A stretch of DNA of 64,000 bases from Ciona savignyi (lineage: Eukaryota; Chordata; Ascidiacea; Phlebobranchia; Cionidae). Where the stretch lies: the NCBI GenBank assembly GCA_000149265.1, contig CH002988.1:96530-160529 (forward strand), in the 5' to 3' direction. The position numbers were made by a program, and so were the translations under genes. The notes under the pieces were generated by a model that ran no database searches, was not told the DNA's origin, and was given only the letters and a program-made list of their open reading frames with translations. Positions within the stretch are counted from its first letter, which is position 1. The number at the start of each line of letters is the position of its first letter. Below, piece by piece: positions 12,201 to 27,200 of this stretch.

Positions 12201-15200
12201 TAGGTACTTGAGTGTGTTGGGGACCAAATCATCAAGTAGCTCTCTCCATACCTTGATGGTGTGTTTTGTAACAGCATACAGTCCATATGCAGATTCAAGC
12301 CATGAAGATGCCAGACTTCGCCAATTCTGACGCATGTTGCAATGCACTATAGCACACCTGAACATGAACGAATAATATGAAAATGTTATGAAAAGCTTTC
12401 CAACCATAGACCTTTCATGTGATTTTAAGAATTTATTAGCATTAAAGTATATACTTATGTAATATGTGAAGAAATTAACTACCATGTATAGAGTTTTCTG
12501 GTTGGAGAATTTAGATCTTATAATTTAACTCTGTCATATATGGCAGTTAAGCACAGCAGTTATACATTTATTTTGAACCAAGTTAATGTTGGTCTGGACC
12601 AACAGGTTGAATTGGTGCACTAAAATTCTAACTTAGTAATAAACAATGATAACAATTTTTTTATTTTATCAATGGCTCTTCCTTTAATAAATAATTTCTA
12701 CTAACCTTGAAATGGTAGCTGGAGAGGCAGAAGCAATATCAGCACATTCAAACAATACACTTGTGGTTTTTGGCAGCGTCACATTATCCATGTTACTCAT
12801 ATGTACACTGTGGTGACCATCTAATAAACAATTAAGACTGTCGGTCCAATTTGCACTGATGGCTCCATCAAATATGATCCATTTCTGAAGCCTGCAAGTA
12901 AAGTTTACTGTTAGTGCTTAGAATGAGAATTTATTAAGTATAAATCAAAACTATACAGACACAATAAATAAAGCTGTGATTTTTAGAAAGGACAATACAG
13001 ACATTTCTGATATTAATTTTCTCACAAAAATATTAGAGTTAAACATTCTGAATAGTATAAAAATGTGTTTATGTTAGGATACAAGGATTTATATATACGA
13101 AAACCACATCCAATATGTTGCCAATTGACATAGTGCCGAAAGTAAATCAAACTTTGTTGCTATTTTTATTGTAAGATCATGGATTTGTATGTTGTATTCT
13201 CATTTACATAACTGTGGAACAAAGGCCATGGGTTGTGGTCTGGTGTGAAACTACATTTTAACAAGTTTAACAATAATTTAGTAATGCACGTAGTAACCAC
13301 TAATGCTTGCTGATACTTCTGCATAATGCTAATCAAGTTGTTACTTTGGACATTTCATTTTCTTCTGATCATCTCTAGCTTGCATGCCAGCCGATGGTTG
13401 AACCACGTTTGATTTTTCATTCGCCTTCTTTTTAGTTTGCTTGTGGATGATGGTGCATTCCTTTAGCAGTTTTACAATCAAACCTGGAAGCATAACCTTG
13501 GAATTAAAATCATGTGCAGCATTACAACTATTTAATGTATTGTTGCAGAAAACAAACATATATTGGAAAACCTCTATTTGACCTCTCATAGACCACCAAT
13601 TTGACATTCGTTTTGCTATATATACATATATATATAGCGCTGTGGTGTTTAAATATAGGTTAACAGTAGTTATATCGATTCTGACTATCTTACCTTGTTT
13701 CCACACATTGACGTTGGTATCGAAATAGCCAAATAAATCAGATATATCATAAGCATTGGGAAAAAGTACTGTGACAACAACACGGGAATATATCTCTTCA
13801 AGGTTGAGCAGATTCTGCAACTTCAATTGATCGCCTATAGGAAAACAATGTATTTCGAAAAATTATTTTAAAAATCCATTTACAACCAACAGGTTAATCA
13901 TTGTGCATTTTGCGGGCATGCAATTAGTCAGCAAAAAAAACCTTTATTCACGATTATTGGCTTGTATATTTTGAGTATAAATAAAATAATACAGTAATTC
14001 TCTCTTAAAACAAATTGATTTAGCCATACAGGCACGTTACAGTTATTGTATTACAGAATACCACTTTGTAGCTCTAGGGCATGAATAAAAAAATAAAACT
14101 TGCAAAAGCAGTTTTTTACCTAAATTTAGACAGCAGAACAAAAATATCTACCTTGTGTGTAGAAGTCGTCGGTGAATGAAACTGCACTTGCAGAGGAGTA
14201 AACCCTGTCCCTCTTATCCTATATTATACACATTTGAAAAACTGTACGTATTGCTTACAAAATATAGGTAATTCCATAAACATGCTCTTTTTCTTAACAG
14301 TGTTTATTTGTTTAACCTTTAGTTAATATGATTAACATGTTTTTTTCTTGCTACGATATTGCTTCAAAACGCATTTAAATATTCCATCATTTCAAAACTA
14401 CAGGACAACACAGTAGTTTATTAAAAAGTCATAACCAGAACATACCAAACTTGTTTCAAATTCAAGATAATAAAATATGTAGCAGGATGAGTGTTTGTGT
14501 GACACACTTACAGAGTATTACATTGAATTAGTCGTATCAAGTGGAAAGCACTGTATCACATTCATTTACCAAATATAAAGTACAAATAGCAAAAATCGTA
14601 TGGTTTGGTCAAAAAATTACCAGTAAAGTTCCTTGGCTTGTAGCAGTAGCAGCCGTATTAGCTCTTTCTTTCGTGCCATCAGGTAATACGTTATCGCTGC
14701 CTAACTGATTGTTGCTGAGCACATTTAGTGCCTTGGACAAGATTCTAAATTAAATTAAAATTTTAAGCGAGCAAATAATAAATCTGAAAGTATATGTGTT
14801 ATGGAAATTGCATAAACATATTGTGGTATAAATCGAAAATTGCTTTAATAAACATACAGTTTGTCATCTATTCTTACGAAGCTAACCTACCTGTACATTG
14901 TTGTTTTGCCCGAACCTGCTGCACCTGCCACCACAACACACTGGTTCAACTGAACCACAGTGTGAAGTTCACATATTTTGCTGATCCATTCCTCAGTTGG
15001 TTGAAGACCGTCTGTTATCATCTGTTGTTTTACTTCAGCTGGAATATATAGAGAAAACAAGCTGATTCGATACCAACTGGTACAGCACTGTTGTGTATTG
15101 ATGAAAAATGCAGCAGGATAATTTAAAATTTATTATACTGGTTATAGTGGCCAGTGAGCCTCTAGCATAAATTCACACCAAAGACCAAATGAGATACCTA

Positions 15201-18200
15201 AGCAGAAACCTCTAGTGTAATTTTAGTGATTAATTTTGAGTAATCTACAAAAAAACATTACAGTATAAAGTGTTTTATTCTGGTTTAATGAGTTTTACTT
15301 GTGTTTAATCTAAATTTATCATAGTATGTTTTTTTTTTGTTATAAAATGCAGGAGAAAATAAACATGTTTATAAGAGTTCGAAAGAATAATTTATACAAC
15401 TATATGATGAAAAAAAATATGTACTAGTCACTGCTCTTAAGTTTTCTTTGCAGTACTGGTACCAGTATTTAATTACAAAATAGTATATGAGAAGGTTAAA
15501 TAAAATTTTATTTGAACCACTAACCCGCCAGTTTCCAATCTTTCTGTTCAGCGGCCGGTCTTGAGCTCAGCGGGAAAATATTTCTCAGATTCTCCTTGAA
15601 CTTCGAGACAGAGTATGCACTGCAAAATAAAGGAATCTGTGTAGCTTATAATAATTCAGTTGTACAAAGAATGTCAGTTCATTGGGTATATTCCTTAATA
15701 CCACACCCCGCACTATGGCATAATCAATATATATATACACATCAACACATAGCAATTTCCAAAGTACATTCGTACTCCAATTTAAGATCTTGTTATATGA
15801 GTACGATTAATAATAATTTTATTTCTACACTGGATAAAGATTATGAGTCTAAATTAAAAAAAAAAAAATTTCTGTTATTTCTTATGTGCTGTGAATTGCA
15901 AACGGCTTTGGGTTCCATCACTTAGTGACCCAATTCATTTTCATTTTGCTGCTGTTTTATTGCTTTTCAAAAATGGAATATTTCCTTCCACACTCACCTT
16001 CCAAGTTTGGGATTAAAAATGATGAAGATCGCGTTGATGATGGCTAGCTCTTCATTGTGATTTGATAACACCATCTCTGATCTTCTGCTTGATCTTCCGA
16101 TGCTGGTAGATGAAGAGGTGGCGGAGGGAGTTCGCATCGCTCCAAGAGCATCTGATTCGCTTCCGGAATCTGATCTGCTTCTCTGCTGTGTCTTCATGTG
16201 GCAGTTGATGAGTGATGCAACGGAAATAATGCTTTTCATGGTCGGCAGGTCAATACTGGCAACCTGAATAAATCACGGGGTTTATTTCGTTATTTTAAGT
16301 ATAAAAATAATGGATTAAAGATATTGGTTATTTTTTATGTTAAAAAAATAAGTTCGATAATGTATAGGTTGTTATTTTTATCTAGGGTTGTGTTATTTAA
16401 CTACAAGAATTAAATAAAAGACGACTCCATGCAGAATTGGAAGTCGAATTCACAATTACTCAATGCGGTTATCCTATGATATGCACTAGCCGAGGTTCTT
16501 CAGCTAGCCTATGAAGTGCATTTGCTGCACGCTTTTGCAAACTCAATTGCCTTTTTGTGCTTATTCAACGGATTAATGTTGTTTGTGTTGGACGTATATG
16601 TTATGACAAAATATTAGTTAAATCGTGTGTCAGGTAAAACAAATCAAACACAATCAGTGGTTTCATAATGAAAAGGAACCGAAATATACATTTTACGAGA
16701 AAAGAAAGTTACAGAAAATGTAATCACTTTGCTCGCTGAAGGGTCAACTATTTCATATGTTTTTTAGTGCCAGCTGATGTGATCAGCATTCGCTTCTAAC
16801 AGTGGTANNNNNNNNNNNNNNNNNNNNNNNNNNNNNNNNNNNNNNNNNNNNNNNNNNNNNNNNNNNNNNNNNNNNNNNNNNNNNNNNNNNNNNNNNNNNN
16901 NNNNNNNNNNNNNNNNNNNNNNNNNNNNNNNNNNNNNNNNNNNNCACAGGTTATCATAGTGCCAAATGTTCACAGTTATTTTAGTGTGAACATGACACTG
17001 GGATTTCTTTATTTTGTTGCTGAACTTTTTTTTGTTAATTTCATATCCTTAATATTGTCAATACTTAAAATAAAGCTCACCTTCGAGTTGCCAACACTAT
17101 TTTACTATTTTGTTGTCTTGTTATTCTAGTTTATATGCAAAATTAAACAATTCTTAATGTCTTAACACAATAGAAAATAGTGCCAATAATGAACATACCA
17201 CCATTTTACCTCAATAAGTTTCTGTGTGTCAGGTTTAATTAAACAAGTAGGTCGGTAGATCGCTCTCATACTGTCTGGTAACTCAGGAAAAGCTCTAAAA
17301 ATGGGAAACATGTAATGAAATGTGTCCAGAAGATCTAACAAAATAATGTCCAACATTGGGAGGTATTTGATGGAAAAATAACCAAGTTAAGTTGGTTCAT
17401 TATGCAATATTTGATATAATACATATTTTTTATTATGCACATTTTATTAAAGGTAAATTGGCTTACTAATAATTTGATGATTCATTAATTTTTTTAAATA
17501 AATTTTGACGAACCCACATATGTATATGTATATATAGATGTGGGCACCAAAGCCAATACTATTTAAGAATGCGCATTTTTTTGTATATATATATATATAT
17601 ATATATACAAAAAATATTTAAAACACCAACCCAGCAGGTGTTGTGAAATTCATAAACACCGCATATCCAGGTTTAACTCTAAGCAGTTTGTTCTCAAACA
17701 CAATGCTTCCAAATGTATGGGATTCGTTTCTCTCAGCGAAATATTCATTAGCATCGCTCTCCTCGAATCGAGTTTTCTTGATGAGTCGGAAGAATGACTC
17801 GGATATTTGTGGTTTCCATGACGCCAGTGTACCATCCTCCAACGAATCATGCAGTGTGGTGACGGAATTACTCCTCTGCAAATCAATGTGAATCAGCATT
17901 GGTAAAGTTATTCATAAATTGGTCAACCCAATCTTTAAGACTCATCAATACTATACTTTTTTTCTTAACTTATTCAAAGATACATCATTATTCTTATCAA
18001 ATTGGTTTTACCTTTGATGTTAAATGGCACAACAGTTACAGAGATAGACAGTATATAGACAATAATCAAGACTTCGAAATAAGGTATGAGCATTACAATT
18101 TCTCACCTTCAGCCTTGTCTTTCCATCAGAACCATGCACTGTATATGGTGTATCCGTGGCTTGCTTGATGGTCACATAAGCTTCTTGTATATGTGTGATA

Positions 18201-21200
18201 TGCTGGCTCAGTATGGAGAGGGTTGTAGCTGGTAGTCGCTGTGCGTGGTCAAAACATAACCAGCAACCTGATTCAACCATACCACATAACAACCTGGGAT
18301 GTTTACTTGCATTGTACTACCATCTACCATGAAACGTTTTTATAGGTATAAACAGGTTTCTTCTACCACTAACTACAGATAACATTTATAATTTCTTTTT
18401 ACTTTCTTTTAAATTTTTTTCGGTTAACTTAAACAAACAATAACACATATCCAGTGCATTTTTAGACTAGGATTCAGACAAAGTTATACACATTTTTTGC
18501 CAAGTACACAGCCAATTAGTAAGACAAAATACTCATGTTTAAAAACAAACATATGGTTCGAACAGCGAATTTATAAAAATACCCCATACTCATTGTTGGG
18601 TTAAAGCACCGATTAAACAGACACTGTAGTCATTGCACACATAGAAAGAAAGAAAAAAATAATTAAACATTTGAACCAACCTTTTAAAGATGTCAATCTC
18701 AAAAAATCCCGAGCAGTTAATGTTGATGAACTGCCGGCCGTATGCAGCAGCTAACTCAGAAAGAACGACTGATTTCCCAACTCCATTCTCACCGAACATG
18801 CCGCCACACTTATGTGACTTTATCGCCAAATTCAGACTCAACATGCATCTGGCAACAGAACATTTGCTTTACATTTTTAAACGTTTAAAACATAATTCTA
18901 AGATAAAAGAATAGATAAGGGTTTAAATCTAAATATATTGTATCGCCTAAAATATTAAACCATCTTTTGAAAAAGATAATGATAATATAATTTTCGAGGT
19001 GGTATAAGTGTCCCTTATAATAAACATTAAAAAAGTTCAAATTCTTACAAACAGATATAATCGAGCATTAAATATACTGACAAGTTGATAGCAATGGCAA
19101 CCACAAAAAGTAAACAGAGCTATGATAAAAAAGTGTATAATGTAAAATGAAAAAAAAGAGAATACAGTACTTTTGGCGGCTGGTTTTACCCACTCAATAT
19201 CAATATATCACACTTATAACAAAAATAGAAACATTTCTATAAAAAAAACTTTGGCTCTAGGTCTTTACAAACTTAGTCACAGTACAAATTTGAATGTATT
19301 CAACATTCTATGTTGTTTTTTATAAAACTTTTCACCACTGCAGTAATGGAAAATCTCGTAGTAAAAAAACAAATGTTTTTTAAATAGTAAAACATAATGA
19401 TATTACCTTTCTGTTACTGGAGTGATGACAGTTCCAATGCAGGTTCCTGATATATTATCAGATGTGCTTGACAGTGCTCTGTATTCATATCCATACATGT
19501 CTCTATCACCCAACATCTCCACATAACAATCACCAGCAGTTGCTGCCTTAGATAACATGGAAGATGGCTGTCCAGTCATCACCTTTTCCTTTTTGAAGTC
19601 GGTGGTCGTGTAATCAATGACATCAGCTCTGTGTCTGTAACAGATCCAGTAGATTCAAATTTTTAAAATAATATATAAAACTTATCCATAATGAATGCTT
19701 CAATAATATGGTAAACCAGTGAGCATGTATTATTCTAATGAATAAAAATGACATAACATCCTTAGGCATAAGTGAGTAGTAAAAGTATGTATCTAATGAA
19801 AAAATAAAATGTGTTTGTTTAAACGCCAACCTTTAGAGCCTTGCTATTAAATATCATTTTAGCTTATTACTTTGATGAAAATGTCATTTGTATCTTAATA
19901 GTATTGTACAATTTAGCCATAGCTATCATAAGTCACACATACAGTTTACATTAAAAGTTATACACAAGATTATAATTAGGTATCACAAAGTGAATCAATA
20001 CAGTATATTTGCAGCCATACTTTTAACTTTATACTATTAATTGGATTCTGTTGCGATTTGCACTGAGCGGACTTGAGTAGTAAATGTACTTCAAAACAAA
20101 AGTCAAATTTTCAACATACTTTATCAGTCTTGTCCACTCATAAGCATTAATGGATTTAACTTGGTTCGCTTCAAATGACTTTAAGATATCGCGCTGGTAT
20201 GTAGTCTGTGTCACAAGTGCAGAGAGAATGGTCTGAAGACGAAGTCTTAGTGGGGATTTTCGAACTTGTCTCCCATTTTCTTGTATTACACGGCTAGAAG
20301 TTGTATAATAAGTTAACAATACTTTTTTATTACTTTAATCGGATGTAATGTAACATGTAATGTAATAGGCCACATAACATTAAAATAAAAGTGTGGTAAT
20401 CATAACATACAGGTTCCAAGTCACTATTTAATTTGGCTATGTACTTTTGTTGTGGCATTGGACAGGGTACTAAACTACTTAAAAAGTTGGGCGGCCATAA
20501 GGAGTTTGGGAAAATTGCACAAAAATTTGTGTCTGATGATAAATTCCTACCTTAACTGGTTAAATTTGTGGATTGTTTCCTTTTTAAAGGTTTCGAAGCT
20601 TTCCTTTTGCATGTTATTCTTTAATAACTTGGCCAAGTCCCTGTACCACAAGATTGCACTGCTCAACAGAACCACTTGACCTGTGTATTTCAACATCCAG
20701 TGCCTGGAATGTGACATAGTTTTAATGTGACAAGATATTAAAGTTGTTTGATCAATTAATGTTATAAGTCAGGATCTGCTTCTAAATCAATCTGGGGATT
20801 ATATAAAAATACTAATTGACCAGTAGTAATACGTCACACAATATATAGAGAAAGTTGGGTATTGTTAAAAACACCAAAGCCAATACTATTTAAGAATGCG
20901 CATTTTTTAAATGTTTTGGCTATATATCAATTGCCTTAGCCACAACATTTGAAATATATATTTAGTTTAGTATATATTAATGTATTATTTAAAAAAAAAG
21001 ATTACTAAACATTTTGATTAGAAATATATTTAAAAGGAGCCAATTGATGTATTTAAAATATATTTATACAAAAGCATAGCAAAAAAGGAATCGTTACCAA
21101 ATATAAAATACCCATTGTCATAGGGACATATGAATAACCAAGTGGCAACAAACGTGGTGTTCAAATCTCTGAAATCTTGTGCCAATGGTCACTGACGCCT

Positions 21201-24200
21201 TGTGATGGAGGTGTTTAAAACCATTGACTAAATCAACACTAAATCGCAAGCAAATATTAAGCTGAACAAATGTGTTTTATTTTAACAAACCTGTATTCGG
21301 TGGGTTGACTTTGCTTGTTCAAAATTTCACTTTCTACAACTTCTTCGAAAACAGTTGGAATGGGGGCACAATCTAAAATAAAGTGTAATAAATATGATTA
21401 GTTGTATGGAATACTGCTTGTGAAAAGTATAATGCTGTTGCAGTTGTCACTAAATAATAACTAAATTATTTTAGTTAAAGCCCAAAATGACCAGGTCCCT
21501 ATTACTACCACTTTAAATGTTAGCAAATGGATGTGAGGAAAGAGAACTACTTCCACTCAATGTGCAAGGTGTAGATGTTACTTCAGTGGAATCAAATGGT
21601 ACTAGTACAGTCATATTTAAAATGACAACAAATCAAATGCTGCATTATATATGGATACCCAACCATGGGTGTTCAGTAATCTCTATGATAGGCTGTTTGG
21701 CTGTTGACAACCATGTAAAAGACCAGAGAACCCGGAACAAAATGATATATGTGCTAAAACTAAGCAATTTATGAATATGGAAGTGCTAGTTATCCTTCAG
21801 TACCTTTGGAAATTCTAGTTTCAATTGATTCTCTCAACTGCTGCATTAACGCCTGCTTAATATTACGTTCCAACATTGTGAACCAAGTTACTGCATCGCT
21901 CTGTGCCGGGATTGTGTCTATCTTCATCACTTCTTTCAAGTTTCCAACCAAGTGGGTGACTTGTAACCTAAATTTCAACAACAACATGACTCAGCTCCAT
22001 TGCATCTTAGAACTGTCATATTATTAGGTTTTATTCTTTTGGCCAAAGTGCTTTGTTGATTATCGGATTTGAGACAAATGTATTATATATTGCCTCTCCC
22101 ATGGGCACAATCATGCAGTGATTGGTTTGTGGTTAGTTCAGATTAACCTAATACGGATAGAGCTAGATGCTAATGGTCATTTCTACCAAGAAACTAGAGA
22201 TCCCAGGTAAATTATATATACATTATGTAAAACCTTACAAAAATTACTCTCACAAAGATATGATGCACTGACAATTAAAAAGATAAGGGCATAATCAAAA
22301 ATACAAAATCAAATCCAGGCATACTTATGAGAGTGTAGCTCCAAATCCAATGCGGTTGCATTTGTACTTGAGACATCACCATGTATGCCAGGTAGGCTAA
22401 AAAGCAGGGATTGTGCCCCACTAAAACACTTGGGAAGGAATGGAAGTAAAGCACGGGGTTGACGTGATATGCCAAGCAATCCCACACAATCTTCATCAGA
22501 TAGGAAGTATAATCTGGAGCAAGGAAAAAAGAGTGCATTCGGGCAGGAATACAAAATTAATGGGCCAATGGTGTCAGACATAACTCTTAAACAACATTTA
22601 TAATTTAAATTTAAGCAGGAACCTAAAACGGTTTAAAAAAATTACTCTAGTTTAGTGTAGATTTTAACACATTTCATAAGATTTTTTTAATAAATTTATG
22701 CGTATAACTTAAAAATAATAGCTACCACGTAAGAGTTAATTACCGGGCAAATTTTGATCGAAAATTCTCCAACAGAGAAGATACTCCATAGAGCAATGTT
22801 TCAGCAGAATTGCTGCACCAGATCAGATGTTTGCGGAGATTTTCACCTTGAAGTTCCCGCCATCCCAATTGGCCATGACGTCTGCATTCAGTTGGTATAA
22901 TTAGGTACGAGCTTGTGTATTGGTCTTATTGGGCTTATATGGTTTTTAGGCTGTGCTGTATAATTTTTTTAAGCTAATCAACAAAAATTCAGTTTTTTAA
23001 CTTGATTTTGAATTTCCAATCTGATTTCAATGCCCATTATAAATAAATAGAGTGGTGCAAACGACGCTTAGTTTCAGATAAAGAAGCGACTAAAGAGCTT
23101 CCACCAAACACACTGCATAGAAAACTAAGTTTTTATTCAATATTTTTAATCTGGTGCGCTACGTAAGATAATTTTAGAAACCACACATTTAGATTCCTGA
23201 TGAAGTGGACTATCATTTCCTGTGATGAAATAGAACTCAACTAATTCTAAGTCTTCATATTAAGTTGACATCATGGTTTATTGTTATCAATGGAAACAGA
23301 AATCGAATGAAGAAAATTAAGCTAATATATGGTGCAACTAGGTGTCTTAAATCTAAATATATTCTCACATAGCTTTGTGTTATATTAACAATGGGGATAA
23401 AATGTCTACTATCCAAGATAGAACCCCAAAAACACAACCAGATATTACATGCAAACATTATATAGTTTTCGTCATTGACGTATTTTGAAGTGTTGGTCAG
23501 ATATTGGAAGTTTCTTACGTTCCAAAACAATGAAATTGGAAATGTACAATTACCTTAAAATACTTTTTTGTCTGCAATAAATGAAAAATATCTAAACTTA
23601 TTACCTGGAAAGAACAGAGAGAACTTTAGGATCTTGTATCATTGAATTAATGAACTCTCTGTATTTCCCATCTATGACCTTAAAAGCTACAGTTTTTTGA
23701 GGAAATCTTCTTGAAATATCAAGGTCCCCGGAGAATATTTTGTTCAAATACATCCATTTGTCCTGGCAGGATACCCACAGCTGGACTATCTCACCAATCT
23801 GGTAAGGATAAGGTAACATAGCATGAGACTGTGGATTGGAAAATTATACTATAATCTAATAATACATGGCAAACAGACTGGCTTTTACTAATGAAACACA
23901 TGAAAACTGCAATAAAAATTGTATATATATCCATATATATTATATACATACAATTTATTTTTATAAATCCCTAATTAATTTTTTTAAAAGCAATTTTTGT
24001 TTCAACCACTTTCTTCAGCATGTTGCAACGTGAAAACAAAAGAAAATATGGACCTGTTGCAACGTGTCACTCCATATTTCAGCGTCTTTTTGAATTTCAG
24101 TGGCATGCTTTGATTGGAGCATTCCTTGCAAGGTCACATGACTATCAGATAAATCTCGGAAGATTTCTTCAACTCCGACCAGTGTGTATGTACCGCTGTC

Positions 24201-27200
24201 AATCTCCTAAAAAATAGATAAGAAAATATTATATTCCTGTTTTTGGGTAAGTTGGCGTAATTAATAAGGTGTTAAATTTAGCCATGTCAAGACCACCTTG
24301 TCCAAAGAGTTAGTTTAATAGAGCCATTGCAGTGTCTTGTACAGGAAAGCACAAAAAAAGGTCTTCACAGGGGTCGATATCAGATTATGTCTGATAACGA
24401 CTATTGTAAATATATATTTGGCTGTTGTTTTAATTTTTGTATAAAAATTAATTTACCCTTGCTGCTGTTGGTTCTTTGAACATTAATTTTCTATCTTTGC
24501 TCCTGACACTTGCTGATTCCTTTTTCCGTGCTGATAAAAATAAATGACCATTTTAAGCGAAGCTGTTGTATAGTGTTTTAGCTTTTGCAGTAGAAATTTG
24601 TGTTTAAACAAAACAACTCAAAAATCATCCATCTGTTTGTATCGAAAATTGAATTTTACCTTACAGTATCAATTCTTATTATGACATTAATTTTTAGTTT
24701 TATACGACTTACTTGAGCTTGATTCTTCATCAAATGCTTGAGCGTGGTTGATCACATAAATGTGCTTTGCAAGTTGGAACTGCCTTTTCTCCCACTGCTG
24801 CCTCACTTTATGCAGCAGCTGATCCAGTAAGTACTCCGCAGATGCACGATTGTAGACCTAAGTTATAATATGACATTACATGACATAAAAATATAAGAAA
24901 AAATATTTTTTGGTGAACATAAACTAATTTATAAAAAAAAATATAACATTTTTTTTAATTGTAAATAAAGCTTAAGGACACTGGTGTTATATACTATAAG
25001 CTTCATTAAAAATGAAAATTCCAAACCCTAGCATTAACTTGAAAGTGGGTTAGGAATGTGTATGATAAAAATGTTGTAAGTCCAGTTTCAAGGTTATTTA
25101 TTATAAAGAGTATTTGTAATGAAGTTGCAAAGGTATAGTTGCAAGTATCAGTAGTCTAGGCCTAAGTTATGGGTTAGATAAACTGTTAAGTTGTTATTAT
25201 GTTAGTTGAGTGGAAATCATGATTACACTAACCACCAATGCCTCACCAACCTTATTAATAAGTTCTGCATGCTGGGAAGGTTTGTATGCAATAATGTCAT
25301 CCACTAAGAAAGATGATCCAGGCATGAACGCCTCTCCCATTCCTGTGAACACTTCCCTCCAATGACGTAGTTTCATGGCATCACTGGAAAGTTTGCTCAA
25401 CAGAGGGAGCTCTTGTGAAAGGGTAGAGATGTTCTATAAAAAGTACAAAGATTAAATATTATTTCCTATCTAGGTGGGTGGGGAACAGTCTGCAACATCC
25501 AGTTTACATGTTCGAAAGAGACTAACCCACCAACATAAAGCAGAGGTGACGTAACATCTTTGCAGCAGAAAATTCTGTATTTAAATTATATAAAATGTTG
25601 AGAAATCTGTACCTGTTGCCACATAAGGAGCACTGGATCATCAGGAGGAAGCGATGACTGCAGTGATGTTGCAACATCCTGCCATTCTCGTATCTTATCC
25701 ATAGATGTGTGGCAATTGAACTTGCTATTGGGAAAAAAAGAAACTTTTAAACTAAACATATCCTGACAATCATTTTATAGGTCTTTAAAATGAGCAAAAT
25801 ATATGTATTGTTTTAATCAATGCTTTAAATATTAAATGGAAAGTTTTGAATTAAAATTTCCCCAAAAAAGGTTACAGTACTAATGATAAGAAGAAATATA
25901 CATTTATATTTTAATCATAATGACCTAACAATTAATTTATCTTTGTTAGTCTTTGGTTCCTAAAATGAGCAAAATATATGTATTATTTAAACCAGTGCTT
26001 CTCAAATGGTGTGCCGCGGCGCACTGGTGCGCCACAGGGGTTAGGTAGGTGCGCCACACTTGCATTTCGTAAATTTACGACAGAGTGTGCATAGATCATA
26101 AACTACTAAATGGTTAGTGTGTAGTTCGTTCTTTTCCATTGTAACGTTAGTTCTACATTAACCTCGAAAAGCAAGAGCGCTCAAGAAACAGTAATTTTGT
26201 TATGTGGAAAATTTAGGGATGACATTTTTTAAATTAACCTTTTAATTTTCCATATTTTTCCTAAATATTTAGCATATTGTTTTCACTCCCCGTGCAAAGT
26301 GCGCTCGTTCGTTCCTTAATTGGTCTTGGGTGCGCCACGAGGTCAAAAAGATCTAGAACCACTGGTTTAAACCAACACTTATAAGGAAAGTCTTTTGTAT
26401 TAAAATTTTCCCATAATGATCAGACTAGTGATTCTTCTTTGTTAGTCTTTTAACGCCAAAACCTACCGGAAATTAGTGACACTCCATTCTGCCACAGTTG
26501 ACTTGTAGATGTCAATCGACTTCCACAGGCTCAGTCTATTGTTGAGATTCTCACTCCATGTGTTCAGGGGGCTTAAGTCATACGGACTGCCACATATTGA
26601 TTCGTGGTAGCGACTTAACTCTTGCATCTTGGCTTGCGTGTCAAGGAAGTCAGATATGCACTGGTCCAAGTGGGCTATCACCTGTATTCGAGATGGATTA
26701 TTTATTTTGAAACAATAAATGCTAAATATTGGCGAGGCACCTTATAACAAAATATGTGAAAATGCTTTGACATGACTAAAATAAAAATACACAACATGTT
26801 TGTACATGTTTTCTGTCTAAAACATGCAAAATATGAAAAAATAATTTCGCATGACACCAAACTTTCATAAAAATTCACTTTACATAGGAATCGCAGATCG
26901 GCTCAACAGAATTCCTGGTTTATTCCACGTTTATTTCCACCTTCAATGTGGATCATACCTTTGAGGGAGACATTTTTGGGTTGACAGCGATGCCTTCAAA
27001 CGCACTGCAAGCGTATTTTTCAGCTTGCTCCTTGTATGCGTTGAATATTTCATTCATCTGTTTCGTGATCACTGGTTGTTGGTTGGACACAAAGTTTGTG
27101 GCATCTTTTAGCTGGAAATGAGGTAAAAGTAGAATTGTATTAGCATTGTAAAAAAGTAAGCTCTTTGACTATTTGCAAAGTTATTTAATTAGATTTGTGT

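Noticed and set aside
13341..13826. 161-codon open frame on the minus strand
   Set aside because: It runs through two DNHD1-like exons (13694-13834 and 13345-13483) and the intron between them. The splice sites and AAA2 similarity show it is not one continuous coding unit.
15596..15925. 109-codon plus-strand frame
   Set aside because: It lies opposite a DNHD1-like exon and its intron, includes a lysine run from an A-tract, and has no recognisable sequence.
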